A stretch of 64,000 bases of DNA. Source: Methylococcaceae bacterium. GTDB lineage: Bacteria; Pseudomonadota; Gammaproteobacteria; Methylococcales; Methylomonadaceae. The translations under genes and the position numbers were made by a program. Location: positions 1 through 64,000 of the forward strand of contig JAUYBL010000020.1 of NCBI GenBank assembly GCA_030693065.1, read 5' to 3'. Under the pieces are notes generated by a model. That model was not told the DNA's origin. It did not search any database and saw only the letters and a program-made list of their open reading frames with translations. Shown here in pieces: positions 1-7,036 of this stretch (position 1 is its first letter; every line of letters begins with the position of its first letter).

Positions 1-337
1 TCAAGCATTGTAATTATGTGTAGTTGCGGTCGGCCCTATGCCATGTCGAGCAAGGGCCGATCCGGAGAGTAAACATGTAAATGCACATAGTTCGGGACTA
101 CACATAGGGGGCGCTATGTGTAGATTCACATAGAGACCCAAATCCAACTCTGAGCGCAGTTATTTGAACGGCTGGTTATTGACTGACGCAAGCTAAAGAG
201 AAGCTGAATATCATCCGGTCACAGGAATATCTACAGTTAACATTTTAAGAAAATTTACAGCGTTTATTGCTTAGACTTATATAAACAAGGAAGATAGACA
301 GAACCAAAATAATCATTTGCGGAACCAAGGATCACCC
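1..337. repeat. Non-coding left end with clustered ACACATAG/CTATGTGT motifs and hairpins
   Basis: No gene is seen here. Positions 98-107 (CTACACATAG) and 114-123 (CTATGTGTAG) form a perfect 10-bp inverted repeat around a 6-base loop. Further copies of the core lie at 14-23 (TTATGTGTAG), 84-90 and 127-133 (CACATAG). A second perfect hairpin pairs 30-37 (TCGGCCCT) with 53-60 (AGGGCCGA). No GTTRRRY core site was found in this stretch, so the left boundary of the neighbouring cassette is not visible. The motif cluster could be a recombinase or repressor binding region or the end of a mobile element; its function is unknown. Confidence 0.5.
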
Positions 338-896
338 GTGAAACTCTCAGATGCAATCACTAAAGCAAACGCTCGGGCCAGCGAACTACAGGGGCTTCGA
401 TTGAAGAGTGACGATCGAAGCCGTTTGACTGCCTCACTGTTCGCGATTGCTCAACAACACCAGAGCGCCATTATTCTCCTCCTCAGCAATCCACAAACAC
501 TTCAAGCTTCCGCATTTTCATTACTACGCCTTTTGCTCGAAGTGACGATCAGGGGTGTATGGGTGCTGCATTGCGCGACGGAGGATCAAGTAAGAAATGT
601 GATTGAAGGTAATCAAAAGCAGCTTGACACAAAAAGTATGTTTGCGGCTGTTGAGAAAGCACTCAATAAAGACTCTGAATGCAATATCGCCGTTACAAAA
701 CTGTATGACCATTGGAAGGTCTTGTCAGACCTATACGCATTCGTATGAACAGCAAATACAACGTTGGCTTCGAACAAAAGACATTGAACCCAGCTACTCG
801 ATAGACGAGATCGAGGAGCTGATTTTTCTTAGTGATGTGATTGCAAATTTGGCGTTTGTATTTACTCAGTCACTATCCGTAAAGGAACCAAATTGA
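338..896 (+). pseudogene. DUF6988-like hypothetical gene, broken by a +1 frameshift
   Basis: Two overlapping frames together give one protein of about 185 residues. The first frame starts at GTG 338, with AAGGA six bases upstream, and stops at 748. The second frame carries the C-terminal half to the stop at 894-896. Dropping one T near 734 rejoins them as SDL-THSYEQQIQRW, which restores a continuous helical protein. The N-terminal part (LLRLLLEVTIRGVWVLHC and neighbours) and the C-terminal part (EPSYSIDEIEEL) match what I know of the DUF6988 family of unknown function. The gene is followed by an attC-like structure, so it is probably a gene cassette. It is either a real inactivation or a sequencing error; the raw reads would decide. 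No function is assigned. Confidence 0.6.
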
Positions 897-897
897 A

Positions 898-956
898 TTC
901 TCACAAGTACAAACAGCGGACTTCTATGCGCTACGCCGCTGATGATGTCGTTAGGC
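898..956 (+). other. Degenerate attC-like recombination site
   Basis: GTTAGGC at 950-956 fits the R' core GTTRRRY. A 6-bp inverted repeat (CAGCGG 914-919, CCGCTG 936-941) and a partly complementary outer arm (TTCTCAC at 898-904, 4 of 7 matches to GCCTAAC) give the folded outline of an attC site directly after the stop of the first cassette gene. The R'' arm does not fit RYYYAAC, so the site is degenerate or a chance likeness. Confidence 0.45.
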
Positions 957-1002
957 GTTATATAAACATCGGCAGTATTAGTTTTCTAAGAGGTTGTACA
1001 CA

Positions 1003-1653
1003 ATGAGGTTTCTCACTTCTGCTGTTCTAATTGTTATTGGTGTTTGGTGTCACGCAGTCCTTGCCGAAAATAACGCATCCAACTCTGCCGAAGAGGGATT
1101 TCGCCGAATGACTTTCTATCAGGATGAAGCCTCCAAATTGAGCGCATCTTGGATCTACAAAGGACTTGAAAAACAACGAGGCATTTTGGCGGCCAAGACT
1201 CAACTAGGAATATCAGAGTTCGTGTTTGATGAAGATACATACAAGGCAACGGGCTATGTTATGGAGCTTGAGAGACGGCGAAAAGAAAATGATCCCGCAG
1301 CCTCCTTCTACTACGGCATTTACAACTGGCGTGTTTGTAGCGGCTTTGAGAGCGGGAGTAAGGGCCAATTCGATAGCGATGTAAAATACTGCTGGCTCGA
1401 CTCACTCGAAAGCTTGAAAGTTGCAAGCAATGCCAAAATTGCGGAAGCGTCCTTCAACATCGGTCAAATGTATGAAAAAGGGTGGGGGGTGCTGTCGTCA
1501 AAGCTTGTTGCTGCCGACTGGTATGTAAGAGCGGCTCAGCAATTCAATGACTCAGGTTCTCGGGATGAAGCGCTTATATCTATAGAGTCTGCACTCAACG
1601 CCGTCCACGATCATCCAGCAGCACTTAGGCTCAAGAATATGCTGCTGAAATAG
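1003..1653 (+). CDS. Exported Sel1/TPR-like repeat protein in a gene cassette
   Basis: The protein has 216 residues when started at ATG 1003, which has AAGAGG nine bases upstream. It begins with a signal peptide (MRFLTSAVLIVIGVWCHAVLA, cleaved near residue 21), so it should be exported. The C-terminal half has Sel1-like helical repeats: residues near 145-175 read FNIGQMYEKGWGV followed by AADWYVRAAQQF, with a TPR-like helix pair after that. Sel1 and TPR repeats bind other proteins; no catalytic residues are visible. The stop codon lies 13 bases before the attC site 1666-1731, and an attC-like site lies before the gene, the usual layout of an integron cassette. The binding partner is unknown. 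Confidence 0.7.
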   Translation: MRFLTSAVLIVIGVWCHAVLAENNASNSAEEGFRRMTFYQDEASKLSASWIYKGLEKQRGILAAKTQLGISEFVFDEDTYKATGYVMELERRRKENDPAASFYYGIYNWRVCSGFESGSKGQFDSDVKYCWLDSLESLKVASNAKIAEASFNIGQMYEKGWGVLSSKLVAADWYVRAAQQFNDSGSRDEALISIESALNAVHDHPAALRLKNMLLK

Positions 1654-1665
1654 TACGCAAATGAC

Positions 1666-1731
1666 GCCCAACAAATCATTCCACCGGCCTGCGCGAAAAG
1701 CCGCGCAGGCCGGTGATTTCAAACGTTGAAC
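1666..1731 (+). other. Integron attC recombination site
   Basis: GCCCAAC at 1666-1672 fits R'' (RYYYAAC) and GTTGAAC at 1725-1731 fits R' (GTTRRRY). Between them is a perfect 14-bp inverted repeat (CACCGGCCTGCGCG 1682-1695; CGCGCAGGCCGGTG 1702-1715) with a 6-base loop. The outer arms pair imperfectly, as expected for extrahelical bases of a folded attC. The 66-bp length is within the known range, and the site begins 13 bases after a stop codon. Its orientation places any integrase gene to the left, outside the window. Confidence 0.82.
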
Positions 1732-1980
1732 GACGGCTTTCTGTCTTGCATCCGTCATCTGCTGAAATACTTGAATGTCGCAAACTGGCCGATTTGCCTG
1801 TCGATTGACTAACGAATTCAACCAACAGTTGGGTAATTAACAGCAGTCATGGTGTTAAATTTGACATATTCAACAACTGCCGCCAATTAGTTGTTTAAAA
1901 CGGTGATACTTGAATATTACTCAGCATAGACGCCGTTTTAAGACTTTATTCTAATAATCCCACCGGTTTAGAATTTGCCG

Positions 1981-2142
1981 TTAACCTTGCACCTCAGTCT
2001 TTGTAGAAGTTGGCGATAGTTCTTTAGATGACAATTTTTGCTGCTCCGACAGCAATGTTCCGCCCACGACTACGCCCAATACTAATAGAAAAACTATCGA
2101 TGCCACGCGTCGGGCTGTTTTGCTTTGTTCATAACTACTCAT
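1981..2142 (-). CDS. Small single-span membrane protein, 53 aa
   Basis: A 53-residue frame starts at ATG 2142 with AAGAGA seven bases upstream and ends at TAA 1981-1983. It begins MSSYEQSKTARRVASIV: a short basic cytoplasmic end, then a hydrophobic span at about residues 13-31 (VASIVFLLVLGVVVGGTLL), then a polar tail. The positive charges before the span suggest that the N terminus lies inside the cytoplasm. It is not recognised as a known family. It precedes the amidohydrolase region on the same strand but lies downstream of it, and may be the last gene of that transcript. Small size and lack of homologues I can name make this moderate. Confidence 0.5.
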   Translation of the reverse strand: MSSYEQSKTARRVASIVFLLVLGVVVGGTLLSEQQKLSSKELSPTSTKTEVQG

Positions 2143-2183
2143 AATTGTCTCTTGAAAGTCCTATAAAAATTTAAATGTCGATT

Positions 2184-3419
2184 CTAGCCAATCCGTACTG
2201 CTAAACATTGCTCAACCAATCTCACCCAATAGGTCGCCCCGATCGGCAATATATCATCATTAAAATCGTAGCTGGTGTTGTGCAGTGTACACGGACCTTC
2301 GCCATGTCCGGCGCTGCGGTGATCGCCTGAATCAGCACCGTTACCTATAAAGCAGTAACAGCCGGGAATTGCCTGCAACATAAACGCAAAGTCTTCCGCG
2401 CCCATGGTGGTTTGCTGTGTAAGCACCTGTTGGTCACCAACGATACCGGCCATCACCTGCCTGGCAACGGCAACCGGCTGTTCGTGATTGACGGTCGCGG
2501 GATAGCTGCGGGTGAACTCGACATCGCAAGCCATGCCATGCGCCAGGCAAGTATGTTGCACGATTTCACGCATTCTTTGTTCGATCAATGCCGATAATTC
2601 TTTGGAAAACGTGCGCACTGTTCCGGCCAGTTCGCAGTTGTCAGCGATGATATTGGTCGCCTCGCCGGCGCGCAATATGGTCACCGACAGCAAGCCGCTA
2701 TCCAGCGGGTTGGCGCTGCGCGTCAGAATGGTTTGCAAGGCCATGATGATTTGCGCGGCTACCGGCACCGGATCTAAGCCCAAATGCGGCATTGCGGCAT
2801 GACAACCTTTGCCGCGAACAACAATGCGAAATGTGTTGAGTGAAGCCATCACTGGTCCCGGACTGACCGCAAATTGACCAGCCGCCAGTCCCGGCCAGTT
2901 GTGCATGCCGTAAACTGCCTGCATCGGAAACAGCTCGAATAAACCGTCTTTGATCATCTCATCAGCGCCGCCACCGCCCTCTTCCGCGGGTTGAAAGATC
3001 AGATATACCGTGCCGTCAAAATCTCGATGCGCCGCCAAATACTGCGCAGCCGCGAGCAGCATTGCGGTATGGCCGTCATGACCGCAGCCGTGCATTTTGC
3101 CGGGGTGGCGTGATGCATGCCCGAAACGGTTTTGCTCGTGCATCGGCAAGGCATCCATATCGGCACGCAGTCCGATAGCCCGTTCGGAGCTGCCTGCCTT
3201 GATAATACCGACCACGCCGGTTTTGCCTAAACCGCGATGAATAGGGATACCCCATTCGGTTAGTTTTGTTGCCACCAGCTCGGCGGTGCGCACTTCCTCA
3301 AAACACAATTCCGGGTGAGCGTGAATGTCGCGGCGTAATTGTCTAATGCCGTCGATATTGGCGATAATTTCTGGTATTAAATTAGCGGTATCTACTATCG
3401 AATGGGCGGCTTCAGCCAT
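2184..3419 (-). CDS. M20-family metallo-amidohydrolase (HipO / N-acyl-amino-acid hydrolase type)
   Basis: This 411-residue protein belongs to the M20 peptidase family, which cleaves amide bonds of N-acyl amino acids or aryl amides with two metal ions. Visible motifs are RRDIHAHPEL near the N terminus, RADMDALPM, MHGCGHDGHTAML (metal ligands C and H), FQPAEEGGGGADEM (catalytic and ligand Glu pair) and GAEDFAFM near the C terminus. The dimerisation insert (FRIVVRGKGCHAAMPH) is present. The start at ATG 3419 is preferred because AGGAG lies six bases before it; longer in-frame starts run into the preceding gene. It follows the FemAB/GNAT-like gene by 19 bases and is probably cotranscribed with it. 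No signal peptide is seen, so it is probably cytoplasmic. The exact substrate cannot be read from the sequence. Confidence 0.9.
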   Translation of the reverse strand: MAEAAHSIVDTANLIPEIIANIDGIRQLRRDIHAHPELCFEEVRTAELVATKLTEWGIPIHRGLGKTGVVGIIKAGSSERAIGLRADMDALPMHEQNRFGHASRHPGKMHGCGHDGHTAMLLAAAQYLAAHRDFDGTVYLIFQPAEEGGGGADEMIKDGLFELFPMQAVYGMHNWPGLAAGQFAVSPGPVMASLNTFRIVVRGKGCHAAMPHLGLDPVPVAAQIIMALQTILTRSANPLDSGLLSVTILRAGEATNIIADNCELAGTVRTFSKELSALIEQRMREIVQHTCLAHGMACDVEFTRSYPATVNHEQPVAVARQVMAGIVGDQQVLTQQTTMGAEDFAFMLQAIPGCYCFIGNGADSGDHRSAGHGEGPCTLHNTSYDFNDDILPIGATYWVRLVEQCLAVRIG

Positions 3420-3438
3420 CTCAAAACTCCTCATGCAT

Positions 3439-4575
3439 TTAGTTATTTTCTTTAAACGGTAAATACGACGCCGCATCCTGTTTATAAAGTTGCACGGCTT
3501 TTTGCTCCCTGACGACAAAGTCCTCTACTGCTTTGGCAAAGCGGGGATCTTTAAGCCAATGTGCAGAATAGGTAGTGACGGGTTCAAAACCTCGTGCGAT
3601 TTTATGTTCGCCTTGGGCGCCGGAATCGAACCGCTGCAAACCATGTTGAATGCAATATTCCAGTCCCTGGTAATAACAGGCTTCAAAATGTAGCGAGTTA
3701 TATTCTTCAAAGCAGCCCCAGTAGCGGCCGTACAAAGTATCTGCACCGACAAAACTCAAGGCAGCACCGACGGTTTTATCATTGTTGATAGCCAATACCA
3801 GTAACAATTGCTCGCCCATGGTGGCGGCAATTTGTTGGAAAAATGCCAGATTCAAATAAGGCCGGGAGCCTCGTTTTAAATACGTCATCGTATAAAACTC
3901 AAAAAACAGCTGCCACTGCTGATCGCTGACATTTGGCCCGGCAATCCGCAACAGGCTGATGCCCTGCTCGCCAACCCGACGGCGTTCTCGCTTGAGCATT
4001 TTGCGTTTGCTGGCGCTTAAGGTTTGTAAGAAATCGTCAAAATTCCGGTAGTCCTTGTTAAACCACTGGAACTGCACGCCCTCACGAATACTTAAACCCA
4101 ATGACCGCAACAATTCCGCCTGTGGTTCGACAGGAAATAAGCAATGCCAAGATGAAATACCAAGCTGTTCGGAAAGCTGTTTGATAAATGTCAGCATTAG
4201 TTTGGTCACGTCACCAAGATCGACACCCGCTTTAGCAACAATGCGCGCGCCCTGACAAGGTGTTAGCGGAATGGCCGTCAGCCATTTGGGGTAATAATCG
4301 AGTCCATGTTGTTCGTAGGCCTGGGCCCATTGCTGATCAAATACAAATTCTCCCGACGAATGCTGTTTGAGATACAACGGCATTAGTCCGACGAGCTCAT
4401 CGTTATCCATCACCAACAAATGCGCTGGCAACCAACCGGTTTCTTCAGAAGCCGAACCGCTTTGCTCCATTGCCAATAAAAACTCATGGCGTAGAAAAGG
4501 GTAATCCACACCGGCAAGGCGATTCCAGTCTGCTGAATTAACTTGGGTGATACTGTTGATTTGAATTACTTGCAT
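3439..4575 (-). CDS. FemAB/GNAT-like N-acyltransferase (COG3146, DUF482 type)
   Basis: The protein has 378 residues, close to the usual size for this family. It resembles the DUF482/COG3146 group, which combines a GNAT fold with likeness to FemAB aminoacyl transferases of peptidoglycan synthesis. The stretch ASKRKMLKRERRRVGEQG near the middle and the C-terminal GLQRFDSGAQGEHKIARGF with HWLKDPRFA are typical of the group. The true substrate of these proteins is not established, so a role in acylation is inference from fold. There is no signal peptide. It lies 19 bases before the amidohydrolase gene on the same strand, which suggests a two-gene operon handling amide bonds. Confidence 0.85.
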   Translation of the reverse strand: MQVIQINSITQVNSADWNRLAGVDYPFLRHEFLLAMEQSGSASEETGWLPAHLLVMDNDELVGLMPLYLKQHSSGEFVFDQQWAQAYEQHGLDYYPKWLTAIPLTPCQGARIVAKAGVDLGDVTKLMLTFIKQLSEQLGISSWHCLFPVEPQAELLRSLGLSIREGVQFQWFNKDYRNFDDFLQTLSASKRKMLKRERRRVGEQGISLLRIAGPNVSDQQWQLFFEFYTMTYLKRGSRPYLNLAFFQQIAATMGEQLLLVLAINNDKTVGAALSFVGADTLYGRYWGCFEEYNSLHFEACYYQGLEYCIQHGLQRFDSGAQGEHKIARGFEPVTTYSAHWLKDPRFAKAVEDFVVREQKAVQLYKQDAASYLPFKENN

Positions 4576-4896
4576 TGCTTATCAAACAATTTGCGAAAGT
4601 ACAGCTTCGGAAGCCATTAATACTAAAGGGCTCACCATAAATTTAAGATGACCTACCATGGCATGGTGCGGATGACAGTGGAATTGATATGTTTAAATTT
4701 ATAGTAATGCTTTTATAGCGAAACTTTACCATGTCAGGCTAAATTTAAACTAACACAGTTAATTTCTGGAGAGTGACAAGGTTGAATACCTGTGTGCAGG
4801 AACTGGAAGATATACTGGATTTTGTACAGGATACTTCCAGTTATTTGATTTGCGGCGGACATTTTGCAGTATGTCCTGTGTAGCGTCGTAGGTGGT
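4576..4896. other. Intergenic stretch without a clear gene
   Basis: About 320 bases between the FemAB/GNAT-like gene, transcribed leftwards away from here, and the end of the second MCP gene. The promoter of the former should lie here. A 9-bp inverted repeat pairs 4801-4809 (AACTGGAAG) with 4834-4842 (CTTCCAGTT). It has no T-run and is not a clear terminator. No convincing coding frame was found. Confidence 0.5.
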
Positions 4897-6396
4897 TTAG
4901 TAGTTACCAACTTTAAAAAATGACATCACTTCTTGTAATTGCATGGCTTGGCCGCTTAATTCCTCTGCCGTAGCAGCCAGCTCTTCTGAGCCAGATGCGT
5001 TTTGTTGTGCCGCGCGATCTAATTGATTGACTGCTTGACTGATCTGCCCGATACCCTGCGCCTGCTCTTCTGAAGATGCGGTAATTTCTTCGACTAAATC
5101 AGCTGTTTTTTGAATATTAGGCACCATTTTTTCAAGCAGCACACCAGCATCTTCAGCGATTTTAACGCTGTTTTTGGCCAAGCTATTTATCTCTTGCGCT
5201 GTTACTCGGCTGTTTTCAGCCAATTTTCTAACTTCCGCAGCGACGACAGTAAAGCCTTTGCCATGTTCACCAGCCCTTGCGGCTTCAATAGCAGCGTTCA
5301 AAGACAACAAATTGGTTTTGTAGGCAATATCTTCAATTAATCCGATTTTATCGGCGATTTGTTTCATTGCTTCTACGGTTTTCTTAACGGCTTCGCCGCC
5401 ATTAATAGCTTCCTCAGCAGCCGTTGTCGCTATGTTATTAGTGACTTTGGCATTTTCGGCATTCTGTTTAACAGAGGCATTCAGTTCTTCAATAGACGCA
5501 GTGGTTTCTTCAACACCGGATGCTTGTTCAATAGCACTTTGACTTATGGATTGTGCAGTTGCACTGATTTCCTGAGAGGCGCTACCTAATGCATCAGAAT
5601 TGGTGCGCACTTGTTGTACCACCCCGAGCAACTGATCACGCATTATTGCCATTGACTGCCCTAACACAGCGATTTCATCGTTTTGCTCGAGATCAATTCT
5701 TGCAGTAAGGTCGCCATTGGCGAGCGATTCGGAAAAACTCTGAATCGACAGCAGTGAACGAGAAATACCACGGATTAACATGTAGCTTATTAACGTTGCG
5801 ATTAATAAGCCAACAACCAGAAGCGAAATCGCAAAGACTCGATTTTCTTCGTAGCGATTTTGAGACGATTCGTATTCTTTTTTAGCAACATCCAACTGTA
5901 ACTGCGTCAACGCATCTATGCCTTCACCAACAGGCGTATATAAAGGACGCACCGCTTCCCGAATAGTTTTTTCTACTGCTCCAGTATTTCCAGCAATCAG
6001 ATATTCAATAGTAGGATTTAATCCTTCAACAACAAAACGCTTATTATCAATTGCAAATTTGTCTGCCAATTTCTTTTCTTCCTCAGTAAGAGTGGTTGCC
6101 ATGTACCCCTCCCATATTTTGGTAAGTTCAAGTAAGTTTTGCCGAATAAGTGCAACGTTTTTCTGGGTTTCTTCGTTAAAGACTAATGAATTGGTAATTG
6201 CGAGTCTATTACTCAGCAATTTTGCTTTGACTTCGTTTAATTGCCCCATTGGGATAGTTCTATCAACATAAACGGTAAGCAAACCTTCATTAGCTTTTTT
6301 CATCCCATTTAACCCTAGCACTCCTAAAGTAATGGCAAGAATAGACATAAGTCCTATAACCATAATCAGGCGGGCTTTAATAGTAAGGTTATTCAT
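4897..6396 (-). CDS. Methyl-accepting chemotaxis protein (second copy of a tandem pair)
   Basis: This 499-residue chemoreceptor senses a signal outside the inner membrane and controls CheA through CheW. A first membrane span is at about residues 10-30, a four-helix-bundle sensor domain follows, and a second span is at about 188-208. A HAMP domain comes next, then the coiled-coil signalling domain with the hairpin tip [20 protein letters not shown]. It is a close paralogue of the MCP at 7037-8722; the signalling domains are almost identical. Unlike that copy it ends at FFKVGNY and has no C-terminal linker or docking peptide. Its leader ORF (6393-6446) overlaps the start as ATGA. It follows cheW on the same strand. 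The ligand is unknown. Confidence 0.93.
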   Translation of the reverse strand: MNNLTIKARLIMVIGLMSILAITLGVLGLNGMKKANEGLLTVYVDRTIPMGQLNEVKAKLLSNRLAITNSLVFNEETQKNVALIRQNLLELTKIWEGYMATTLTEEEKKLADKFAIDNKRFVVEGLNPTIEYLIAGNTGAVEKTIREAVRPLYTPVGEGIDALTQLQLDVAKKEYESSQNRYEENRVFAISLLVVGLLIATLISYMLIRGISRSLLSIQSFSESLANGDLTARIDLEQNDEIAVLGQSMAIMRDQLLGVVQQVRTNSDALGSASQEISATAQSISQSAIEQASGVEETTASIEELNASVKQNAENAKVTNNIATTAAEEAINGGEAVKKTVEAMKQIADKIGLIEDIAYKTNLLSLNAAIEAARAGEHGKGFTVVAAEVRKLAENSRVTAQEINSLAKNSVKIAEDAGVLLEKMVPNIQKTADLVEEITASSEEQAQGIGQISQAVNQLDRAAQQNASGSEELAATAEELSGQAMQLQEVMSFFKVGNY

Positions 6397-6446
6397 AATT
6401 GTGGGACTCCCATCGATATTTTCATTATTAAATTGTTAATATTCAT
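6393..6446 (-). CDS. Conserved 17-codon leader ORF before MCP gene (copy 2)
   Basis: ATG 6446 to TGA 6393-6395 encodes [17 protein letters not shown]. The stop overlaps the receptor start as ATGA. The same ORF, 48 of 54 bases identical, precedes the other copy of the receptor (8719-8772). It contains the GGAG that would serve as the receptor's ribosome site, so translational coupling is likely. No ribosome site is evident before the leader itself. Conservation may simply reflect recent duplication. Confidence 0.4.
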   Translation of the reverse strand: MNINNLIMKISMGVPQL

Positions 6447-6469
6447 AGCGTATTCGTATATTTTTTAGG

Positions 6470-7021
6470 TTAGATAATACTTTCTATGCGTTCATGGTTG
6501 CTGTCGTAATCAGCAATTTTTTTGAGTTGGGATAATTCTTTGACCGAGAGTACGCGATTAATATTGAGCAAAATAATAAACTCATCGCCCACTCGGCCCA
6601 TCGCTTGGATAAAGTCATTGCGAATATCAGCACCAAAATCCGGGGGTGGCAGAATACTGGTTTCAGGAAGATCCAGAATTTCATCAACTGCATCTACTAA
6701 CATGCCAAGTAGTTGAGTTTCGTCGTTATATTCAACTTGTACCAGGACGATACAGGTTCGTTTAGTGATTTCACTACATCCTCTGCCTAGTCTTGCAGAC
6801 AAATCGATTACAGGTACAACATGGCCCCGTAAATTAATCACACCACGTATATGGTCTGGCGTCATCGGTACTTCAGTAATAGCGTTAATTTCTATAATCT
6901 CTTTAACATCTAAAATACTGATTGCAAGATTATCTTTGCCAACCAGAAAAGTTAAATATTGATGTAACTGTTCCTGGGCCGCTAACTCGTTGTGTTGTTT
7001 TTTATGGATTAATTGATTCAT
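6470..7021 (-). CDS. cheW: CheW chemotaxis scaffold protein
   Basis: This 183-residue protein couples chemoreceptors to the CheA kinase in the cytoplasmic array. It consists of one CheW domain from about residue 20 to 165. Typical elements are QYLTFLVGKDNLAISILDVKEI, VPMTPDHIRGVINLRGHVVPVIDLSARLG, and LGMLVDAVDEILDLP. The gene lies between the two paralogous receptor genes, 15 bases after the first and 73 before the second, which suggests that all three are made together. The start at ATG 7021 gives a short polar N-terminal tail before the domain, as in many CheW proteins. Confidence 0.95.
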   Translation of the reverse strand: MNQLIHKKQHNELAAQEQLHQYLTFLVGKDNLAISILDVKEIIEINAITEVPMTPDHIRGVINLRGHVVPVIDLSARLGRGCSEITKRTCIVLVQVEYNDETQLLGMLVDAVDEILDLPETSILPPPDFGADIRNDFIQAMGRVGDEFIILLNINRVLSVKELSQLKKIADYDSNHERIESII

Positions 7022-7036
7022 TGTTTATTACGCCTA

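Noticed and set aside
1790-1835. GTTGGGT near 1826 as a third attC core site
   Set aside because: It fits GTTRRRY, but no matching RYYYAAC arm or central stem lies upstream and no cassette gene precedes it.
2184-3518. Longer amidohydrolase start at 3518
   Set aside because: The extra 33 residues overlap the preceding gene and are basic non-family sequence. AGGAG sits correctly before ATG 3419.
4780-4885. Short TTG-start frame of about 33 codons
   Set aside because: No ribosome site at useful distance, no recognisable features, and it overlaps a hairpin.
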